Shown in pieces: positions 18,809-25,464 of a DNA stretch of 25,464 bases (position 1 is the stretch's first letter; the number at the start of each line of letters is the position of its first letter). The position numbers and the translations under genes were made by a program. This DNA is from Larix sibirica (lineage: Eukaryota; Streptophyta; Pinopsida; Pinales; Pinaceae): NCBI GenBank assembly GCA_004151065.3, contig NWUY0304147636.1:1-25464 (forward strand), written 5' to 3'. The notes beneath the pieces are model-generated. The model saw only the letters and a program-made list of their open reading frames with translations. It had not been told where the DNA came from and did not search any database.

Positions 18809-19226
18809 AGAATACACCTAAAGGAAGATATACTTATACATGGATTAAAAAGACTCCCTATCTTATCATTTGGAAATAAGAAGGAATCAGCAGTAGTTAA
18901 CTCCTTACTAAGGCAAATGGAAGGTGATAGCAGCCCTTCTGCTGGCAAAGTGCACATAATCACTCAAGAATCTCTGTCTGATGTATTCAAGAGCAAAAAG
19001 ACTAGGAGTGAGGAAGGATGGAAGCATGTATGGTTCGTCCTCAAACCCATAGATCCTGATGACTGTGTAATTATCAAAGAGTACCAGTCTCCCACTCTAG
19101 TATCAGGACTGAGCTGAAGGAAATGTCCTTGAGTGATCTCCTTGCATGGTATGCATTTTGAAAGACTTCTAGGGTCCCAACCAGTGAGCCTTTCCCATCG
19201 GAGGACTGTTGGGTAAATTAATTGCT
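18809..19226 (+). pseudogene. Unidentified frameshifted coding-like stretch
   Basis: An open frame runs from 18809 to a stop at 19115-19117 (102 codons, first ATG at 18917). It reads as ordinary soluble protein, with LPILSFGNKKESAVVNSLLR, then GKVHIITQESLSDVF, EEGWKHVWFVLKPIDPDD and CVIIKEYQSP. Just before the stop another frame takes over with RTELKEMSLSDLLAWYAF, a stop, and then TSEPFPSEDCWV, up to about 19226. The change of frame suggests an indel in an older, longer reading frame. I do not recognise the protein; the composition suits a nuclear gene or transposon protein. A minus-strand open frame over 18712-18963 looks less protein-like. Coding origin is plausible and present function unlikely. 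Confidence 0.35.
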
Positions 19227-20580
19227 AAATTTACTTATTCATAAAATTGTCAATCGAGGTTCGTAAACTAATGAGGAGTTAGCAAAGTATATGCAGAATT
19301 AAGCTTTCAGTTGGCCTATACTCCACACATGTAAACTTAATAAAAGTAAACCACATCACACTTGAAAAGCAAACTCGGAAAACCCATAGGTTTATAGGTT
19401 CAGGTCTGGTAGTCTTTCAACCACATTTGGAATCCCAGTGTTAATATACCCAAAGGACCTAGCACACCAAGGATCCTTAAAAACCAAACCACAGTCAATT
19501 ATACCCTACCAAAGTGGTAAATTGATGAGCGAAAACCTGGCCTATCCAAGTGGCATAATAGGAGAGCTCAAACATGGCCTATTGGGAGTGGTAATTTTAG
19601 TACTTAAAGGTGGCGTATCAGTTCTCAATTCTACGACATGACCTGGTAATTTTGAGAGCGTGAACTTCGCCTATCGGTTTTCAAAATCCAACATGGGAAT
19701 GATTTAGGCTAGCTTGAACTATGCTTATAACGCATTTCTATTTGAGAATTTCTCATTTTCAATTGTACGTTAGTGAAATGCAAAAAACAACAGATAATCT
19801 ATCTACGTGGGCAACCCAATCCAATCTATAATGGTCTTACGGCTAGACGCAATATTTCATTTGGGTGGAAACCATCCATGTAGCAAAGGTTACAGGGAAC
19901 TTCTCTGTAGTGAAACGCTTTCCTCCCTCACTGAATGCATGTTGTGAACCTCATTCCTAGCACACAGAACAAGGAACTTATATGTGAACCATCTTCTCAC
20001 CTCCTGAATAATTTTCTCCACCTTCTCTCTGTGAACCATCTTCTTCCTCCCAGCAGCTAAAGGATACTGTAAGGAATCAATCTAATAAAAGCTTTCTTGC
20101 ATGGAAGGGAAAAAACTAAAAAGCAATGAATGGAAACTGCAGAATCATAAAATAAATTAAGCTATCCAAGAGCCATTCGATCACTAGAAATCGTAAAACC
20201 ATTATGTAATAAAATTACCGAAAAGTTCTAACTTTCTGTCTTCAGCATTCAATTTTGTGTAAAGCTGGAAAACTTCATTTTAGTGAGAAGGCATGCTTAA
20301 AAAAGCGTTCTCAAATGAAGAATAAAGTAATTTTTACAACATTTTACACTTATGCTGCAACGAAGCTTGCTTGGTTAGACTTACTTGGTCTTGCTGGAGA
20401 TCGCTCCCAGAGGTTTGGGATAAAGTATCCTTGAACTAAGCTAAGGGTACGTTATGTGCTACCATCCCTTTGGACACTCACTCTTGCAAATTGTTTTCAC
20501 CAAGACAGTTTAACAAAGCTGGTTTTTACCAGTGAGACAAGGATCCCGGTACATACTTACAATAAATATTTTTAACAACT
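19227..20580. other. Unrecognised stretch with degenerate internal repeats
   Basis: 19500-19690 has a loose series of ggcctatccaagtggcat, ggcctattgggagtggta and gcctatcggttttc-type segments at about 40-60 bp intervals. A 67-codon frame (19438-19641) runs through it. 19700-20340 is AT-rich with no coding. cgctcccagaggtttggga near 20402 resembles 6060-6080. The texture suggests nuclear-derived non-coding DNA. Confidence 0.3.
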
Positions 20581-20587
20581 TCTTTAC

Positions 20588-20920
20588 TTACCTTAGCTGC
20601 CCTTGCCTTCCCTTAATTGCTGAAATATGACCTCCCAGAAGCAAGCATAGTAAATATAGGGTCCGGGAGCATTTTGATATTTGGGATTCCCAATAAATAG
20701 CTTTTTTATAGGACCTTCCCAGGAGAGGAGAAATAAAGATTAGACCAGAGGCAAGCGTTTTAAATAGGACCAGAGGCATTGTAATATTAGGGACTCCCTG
20801 TCGAAAGGTCATACCAGAATATAAGCTCGCCCCATTGCATTGCTTTTCCATCTTGATGATCAGCTGAAGCATTCCTCCCGCAGCATACCCCCCATATATT
20901 ATTCCTCCATCCTTGCTCAT
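20588..20920 (-). other. 110-codon open frame, probably incidental
   Basis: The frame starts MSKDGGIIYGGYAAGGMLQL and is unidentified. It spans two diverged copies of a non-coding-looking repeat: ggtccgggagcattttgata at 20660-20690 and ggaccagaggcattgtaata at 20767-20797. This argues against a conserved protein. No neighbour supports it. Confidence 0.15.
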
Positions 20921-21657
20921 ATTCTGACTTACCAGCGGTTCTACCTATCTTTCCTTTCCCGGTGGCCCTCTCCTCTTAACTCCCGGTAACGGCTCTTATT
21001 CCTCCTTCGAATTCTACAGTGGCTTATGTCTTTCTTGTTGGTGGTGAGGAAAAGGTATCCTGGCTTTGGATCGATGACACGGTGGATTATGATTATGCCT
21101 CAGACACCCGACAAACAAAGGTGAGCTTTAAAAAAAACATGCATTTCATCAGCTTTTCAAATGGAGGGAGGACCGGCTCATGCCTACTGCATGAATGAAT
21201 GCCAGTTGTTGAACAGCAAGCACCAGTCTTTTATCTTGGATCGTTTTAACTGCTTGTAGTTGTATTACCTTTTACAGAAGGCAAATTTTTGTTTTATCTA
21301 CTGCTTGCTACCAACTGGGCGTACGTATTAACGAACCTTGACTGGCTGGCTTCATTAACTTATCTTTCAGCTTTCATAGGCGAGGATCGTAGAGGCGTTC
21401 GATAACACTTGCTTCATTATGGGGGGTACCACTATGGAATATTGTCCCGGCTTAGCATCAGAATACGATTTGGATTCATCATAAAAACCCACTGGCTAGG
21501 AAGGAATACACTTTCCCTTTTTATGCCTGAACCTCATAGTTACCCACCTCAATTATTAGAAGACCTGCCCTATCTTGATTAATGAATCGGAGGTACAGCT
21601 ATTTATTGATCCGGGATGGGAGGGACCGGATCAACCAACCCTTACCATTGACTTATA
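20921..21657. other. Gene-less stretch before the tandem array
   Basis: 21421-21545 shares gaaggaatacactt and acccacctcaatta-like motifs with 2000-2090, and 21564-21625 may be a very decayed family A unit. The 64-codon frame at 21575-21769 is incidental. Confidence 0.3.
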
Positions 21658-21683
21658 TTTTATATACGTAATTACCGATGCGG
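21658..21683 (+). repeat. Left arm of an exact 26-base inverted repeat
   Basis: Bases 21658-21683 (ttttatatacgtaattaccg then atgcgg) are the exact reverse complement of 23034-23059. The arms are about 1.35 kb apart and bracket the family A array. Confidence 0.9.
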
Positions 21684-21740
21684 GAAATTTCGCTGGCCTG
21701 GCTGGCTTTGTTTTAACCCTTTTACCTACCCTCTTTATGG

Positions 21741-22556
21741 ATGTGTTTACGAACTACGTATCCACCTAGAGAGACCTAGACCTGTTAGAACTAGACCACT
21801 TGGCTTGGATGACTTAAGCGTTTAGGCAGGTACGGTAGCTATAGACCCGAGCAGAATGATACATAGCATAACAGGCATGAAACCCTTCCTTTACCTTCTC
21901 CCTTACTGAAGTGTTTACGAACTATATGCACTAGACCAATTGGATTAATGAGGCGCTTCAGAGATATCGATCGCTAGGAACCCCCTTCTAGTATCCGGGC
22001 AGAATGGCATGAAACAACCTTAGACTTTCCCCCTCTTACTTATGTGTTTACTCACTTTCCCTATACCCATTGGATTAATGAAGGAAGCGAGCAAGGTACG
22101 GGACTGCTAGAGAAACGGGCGGAATGACATGGCAGGCATGATACAACTCCTGACTTGGATGTGTTACCTTTCCACCTTAAGACCTATATGCCCTATACCA
22201 CTTGGATTCATTACGCGCTTTGGATATATCGCTAGAGCGGAGGCATGGCCTTTATAAAACGTTCTTACCCTTATACCTTATATGTTTACGAACTAGATCA
22301 CTTGGATGATGAAAGCGCTTAGGCAAGTACGGGACAGCTATAGAAACGAGCTTAAATAGCAGGGCATTGATCGCATGAAACAACCTTAGACTTAGACCTT
22401 ACTTATGGATTTGTTCCCTGTTCCTAAAGCTATACGCCCTAAACCACTTGAATGAATGAAGCGCTTCAGAGGGAGAGCTATGAACCCATTATCAGTACCA
22501 CCGGACTGCTATAGCATGAGACACCTATTATACTTAGGACCTACTCAACTTTACTT
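21741..22556 (+). repeat. Diverged tandem array of family A units (six or more)
   Basis: Units start at about 21741, 21911, 22042, 22159, 22280 and 22405, giving lengths near 170, 131, 117, 121, 125 and 152 bases. Each runs in the same order: atgtgtttacgaac or a variant; a pyrimidine-rich link; cctagaccacttggattaat; gaagcgcttaggcaggtacgg; tagctatagaaacgagcaga; atggcatgaaacaacctta; and a T/C-rich tail ending in actt. Individual units carry indels and substitutions, so no two are identical. A more decayed unit may precede the array at 21564-21625. No conserved reading frame runs across units, which argues against a repeat protein. Confidence 0.75.
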
Positions 22557-22564
22557 TATGTTAT

Positions 22565-22627
22565 ATCGTTGAATCGTCGGATCGAAACTGCCCTATTAAT
22601 TCATTACTGCCAGCAGAACTTATTAGA
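22565..22627 (+). repeat. Family B copy, forward, downstream of the tandem array
   Basis: gttgaatcgtcggatcgaaa is followed by ctgccctattaattcattac, tgccagcagaacttattaga. This matches the 574-626 copy with indels and shows that A and B are parts of one longer composite. Confidence 0.5.
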
Positions 22628-23033
22628 TTAGATGGGGATGAACAAACACTTTTACCATTTGTAATTTACCCTTTATAAACTTTAATACTTTCTGTTGGAC
22701 AGCTCAGTTGTTGTTGTGGTGTGGGAGGAATTCTCCATGGGAACTGCTCTTGCCTTATAGATTCAATACAGCCAGACAATCTTGGAAAGGCGAGCTCACT
22801 TGGGTGCGTGGCGTGGGCTGAACATTGCTATTTACTTTAGATGCCTACAAGACTTTAAGTTGGACAGGAAAAGAAGGAACCACCAGTCCTGGGATCATAA
22901 GAACTTAACTGCCTTTGGAATTGACTTGGGAACCTATGCATCAGACCTACTCCTTCCCTCTTACAGCCAGTTAGCCATACGCTTTCTGTTCGTTCGCCCT
23001 ATGGGTCAAGGTGCCCACTTGCTCGCTTTTCTG
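22628..23033 (+). other. Stretch with an 87-codon open frame, unidentified
   Basis: actttctgttggacag at 22687-22702 has an exact complement at 11559-11574. The frame 22782-23045 (ERRAHLGAWRGLNIAIYF, FKLDRKRRNHQSWDHKN, FLFVRPMGQGAHLLAFLPHR) lacks a recognised motif and ends inside the 26-base inverted repeat. It is likely chance. Confidence 0.2.
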
Positions 23034-23059
23034 CCGCATCGGTAATTACGTATATAAAA
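23034..23059 (-). repeat. Right arm of an exact 26-base inverted repeat
   Basis: Exact reverse complement of 21658-21683. The core taattacgtatataaa also recurs at 23875-23890, just before the second copy of a 57-bp duplication. Confidence 0.9.
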
Positions 23060-23150
23060 GATAAGATAAGGTTAAGGTTGTTTCATGCCATCCATACTCA
23101 TCCTGTACTGATCTTCCAGGTGGAATTGGGCAGCCCTCCACTCCATTTTG
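23040..23150 (-). repeat. Family A partial copy, inverted
   Basis: The plus strand has ggttaaggttgtttcatgcc atccatactcatcc, whose complement gives ggatggcatgaaacaacctt, the tail motif of the array units. It follows directly on the 23034-23059 arm of an exact 26-base inverted repeat shared with 21658-21683. Confidence 0.55.
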
Positions 23151-23232
23151 CTTGATTTAATTGGCTCAAGTTCCATCTTAGAAGATCTTACATCTACCTA
23201 TCCTCGAAAGAAAGAAAGCCCTATCTACCTAT

Positions 23233-23283
23233 CCAACTATAGTTCCGATTCATAATCTCTCTATTGGAACTATCTATAGTTGG
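23233..23283. other. Large imperfect hairpin
   Basis: ccaactatagttcc at 23233-23246 pairs with ggaactatctatagttgg at 23266-23283: 14 paired bases with a 4-base bulge and a 19-base loop. Plant mitochondrial 3' ends are often protected by stem-loops, but no gene lies nearby, so the role is open. Confidence 0.7.
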
Positions 23284-23791
23284 GGATGGATAAGAGTTCG
23301 GAGTGCAGAGCTAGAGGAAACCCTGGCATGAAAAGTTTGAAAGAAATAAACCCCCGGTTAGGTTTATTACGTACAGAGAAGATTTACTGTCCGGGATATT
23401 GTTGAGGCCTGGGCATACTATATACGTAACATGATGTGATGACTGCGAGCCCCCGATAGGGAGGTAGAGATATGGGTTTATATCATATGACTGCCTATAG
23501 TTTCCTTTGGCCGACCATTGGGCAGAACGATCTAGAGTTGCCCTTTTATTAATACTGGGGCCCGGTATCTACCTCTCTCTCAACTGTGAATGGTATCTGC
23601 CCCTCGCGAGCTGAACCCTTATGCCAGCCGCTTGAAAGATAAAATAAAGGGGAGAGGTTAGCACGGCGAGCCGTGTTCGAAGTCTTTTCGGGTTTCTTTT
23701 TCCCCTCTGCGTAGGTTGAATAACCTTGCCGAAGTGGATAATAGCCTATATCTTTGGATTATAGACGGCATAATCCCCTCCATCTTTAATG
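23284..23791. other. Unique-looking stretch, no gene recognised
   Basis: A perfect short palindromic arm pair, cacggc and gccgtg, separated by ga, sits near 23662-23675. No tRNA cloverleaf, intron domain V or rRNA signature was found in this comparatively GC-rich interval. Confidence 0.3.
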
Positions 23792-23939
23792 ATATAAAGA
23801 ATTACTTTCAGATTGAGAGCCAGATCCAAAGTTCTAGGTAGTAAATGGTAACTAGAGGTAATAAGTCTTTGCATAATTACGTATATAAAGAAGGACTTTC
23901 AGATCGAGAGCCAGATCCAAAGCTATAGGAAGTAAATGG
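23792..23939 (+). repeat. 57-bp direct duplication, 91-bp offset
   Basis: Copies at 23792-23848 and 23883-23939 agree at 51 of 57 positions by direct count; both contain gagagccagatccaaag and end gtaaatgg. The spacer includes taattacgtatata. No frame is kept across the copies, so it is a recent non-coding duplication. Confidence 0.85.
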
Positions 23940-24558
23940 AAAAAGAAAAGATTGGTCAATATCTAATTCTGCTATTGAACCTCTCTCCTATCCTATGATC
24001 CCTTCTTCTGTCTTTATTTACGTCCTTATCCCTGTTATTCTCTTCATCGCTTTGCTCTTCCCCGATTCCGATATGACTACTGATAGTGGTGAGTTTTCTT
24101 TGCCTTCTCTGCCTCTTCGACTAAGGCTTTTATCAAAGAGGGGGGAAGGTCATTATATTTGCGACTCCAAGTTGGGCCTTTTTCCTCAGCGGCGCGGCCT
24201 GGTAGAGCGGATTTATATAAAGTAACCCGAAGTTAAGACTGAGACGCTCTAAAGTTTACTCGAGGGGAACTATACGGCTACGTGGTAGTGAAGCTTACCC
24301 TCATGCGATCGATTCCTGAGTTACAACTATAATGCAGGTACGCTTTGATTGTACATAGCAAGGGAACTGGAAAACTTACACCTCTCAAATATCTAATCGG
24401 TACCTAGATTAGACTGTGCTGCGTGGAGTAATGATATAAGGAGATATGAGTGCCTAGGTAAGTGGTTATCTCATTACTAATGAGAAGGTAATTGTCCCGT
24501 AAGTTTTCGGCGTCTTCCTGCGAGCTTGAATCCTTGTATGTTGCAGAGGAGGTAGGGT
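23940..24558. other. Gene-less stretch with a small hairpin
   Basis: tctcatt at 24469-24475 and aatgaga at 24479-24485 form a 7-bp stem with a 3-base loop. A tRNA-like string, ggcgcggcctggtagagcgg at 24193-24212, does not fold into a tRNA. The 76-codon frame at 23995-24225 is unidentified. Confidence 0.3.
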
Positions 24559-24744
24559 CTAATATGCTGCAGCTAAAGTAGTAGTGTCATCGGGAGAAGA
24601 AGTGAAGAAAGTCGAATGTTTGAGATAATGACTGGGATAAGGTAATGTCGATGTTCCAACTACAGGACTAAGTATAGGATAATAAGTCGGATTGTATGAA
24701 AAACCTCGTATTGTTGAAGTAACAGATGCTAAAAGGACGTTCAT
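24559..24744 (-). CDS. 61-codon Ser/Thr/Tyr/Pro-rich open frame, doubtful
   Basis: ATG at 24744-24742 opens a frame ending at 24559. It reads MNVLLASVTSTIRGFSYNPT, then YYPILSPVVGTSTLPYPSHY, and ends FFTSSPDDTTTLAAAY. A weak hydrophobic start is followed by S/T/Y/P-rich sequence without any domain. Composition puts it with the triplet-phased low-complexity family, and it is isolated from other open frames. Chance or a family relic is more likely than a gene. Confidence 0.2.
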   Translation of the reverse strand: MNVLLASVTSTIRGFSYNPTYYPILSPVVGTSTLPYPSHYLKHSTFFTSSPDDTTTLAAAY

Positions 24745-25464
24745 GTGTTCGTCTCCGTCAACCGAAAAAGTGAACGGACGGGGACTTGTGCTTGCGGTCT
24801 GATATTTATACGTAATATTGTTACTTCGCTCACGTAATAAAGGACAAATGAAAAGCTACTTACTTATTTAACTACGTTAAGTGGTAGGTCTTACTTGACT
24901 TATCAGGAGTTTCTAAGGTCTTTACTGCTCAGGGGGGTATTAACCTCTCAGTAGTTGTTCCTAAGGTCGACTGCTAAGTTTAGGTCCTGCCTTCTAAATA
25001 GTACGACTTCACTTACTTATTTCTCTGAGCATATTTATTCGAGCTGACTGAGCTGTCTGAATAGCTATTTACTTCTTTTCTTTATGGCGTAGTTACGTCT
25101 TTTCTTATAGCCTTATATTTAAGAAAATATCTATGTCGAAATAACCTATATAAGTTATTCAATATAGGCCCGATCTATTATGACTAAATTGGGCCGGAAG
25201 GACCCTGCGCGTTAGGTTCTAACGACAACCTGAAATATCTTCACCTTTCTCCCTCATGCATAAATATTCAATATCCTCTTTGAATCCAAGCTTCCCTCCA
25301 ATGTCCAAGTGTTTTTAAGTGGCTTTCTGTTAATTCTCCTTACAACACTTTTAGTTGAGAGTTTTTATTTAGTCTATTATTTTTTGCATCATATAATTAA
25401 GATTTCGTGCCTATAACCCCTTGCTCTCCCTTACGGTCAAGCAAGCTTTTCCTTGCCCTCCCTT
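24745..25464. other. AT-rich end of window, no gene; two neighbouring hairpins
   Basis: ggcccgat at 25167-25174 pairs with attgggcc at 25188-25195 (one G-U pair). gttag at 25211-25215 pairs with ctaac at 25219-25223. Adjacent stem-loops like these resemble transcript-end structures of plant mitochondria, but without a gene upstream the role is unknown. cagtagttgttcctaagg (24951-24968) recalls pieces near 11516. Confidence 0.35.

Noticed and set aside
23640-23700. Possible group II intron domain V around gagccgtgttcgaag
   Set aside because: The local hairpin has a 2-base loop and lacks the two-helix, bulged domain V fold and the AGC triad.
24193-24266. tRNA-like 5' end (ggcgcggcctggtagagcgg)
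   Set aside because: No matching acceptor 3' strand, anticodon arm or T-loop follows within tRNA length.

Overview
The window looks like non-genic DNA from a large seed-plant mitochondrial genome. I infer this from the texture: many short, decayed direct and inverted repeats, pyrimidine-rich short tandem repeats, few long open frames, and embedded scraps of plant nuclear retrotransposons. No mitochondrial gene, rRNA, tRNA, group II intron domain V or clear plastid insert was recognised, so the mitochondrial assignment is an inference. Degenerate plant nuclear DNA is the main alternative. The species cannot be named.

Layout: 0-2.6 kb holds forward-oriented copies of a dispersed repeat (called family A/B here) around a Gly/Ser/Thr/Ala-rich triplet-phased block (0.75-1.29 kb). 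2.6-5.5 kb is mostly short tandem repeats and unrecognised sequence, with a 43-codon G/S/T-rich frame at 4.82 kb. 5.5-7.0 kb is pyrimidine-rich and contains a 67-72 bp tandem repeat. 7-9.1 kb is AT-rich and featureless apart from short duplications. 9.28-14.0 kb contains three retroelement relics, all on the minus strand: a gag fragment (9.28-9.57 kb), a LINE reverse transcriptase relic (10.0-10.73 kb) and a Ty3/gypsy pol relic (13.11-13.79 kb) that has lost the catalytic core of its reverse transcriptase. Between and after them, 11-13 kb and 15.0-15.3 kb carry family A/B copies in reverse orientation. 15.7-18.7 kb is dominated by the Ala/Ser/Thr/Tyr/Gly-rich triplet-phased sequence on the minus strand. 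18.8-19.2 kb has an unidentified frameshifted coding-like stretch, and 19.2-21.5 kb is mostly unrecognised. 21.7-22.6 kb is a diverged tandem array of at least six family A units. The rest, to 25.46 kb, is repeat-derived, with a 57-bp direct duplication and several hairpins.

There is no sign of an operon or of a working pathway. The two strongest themes are (1) a decayed repeat family, tandem in one place and scattered in both orientations elsewhere, that seems to have built much of the window, and (2) a dispersed triplet-phased low-complexity sequence that reads as G/S/T/A/Y-rich peptide in one frame, broken by indels and stops. All retroelement pieces are dead copies.
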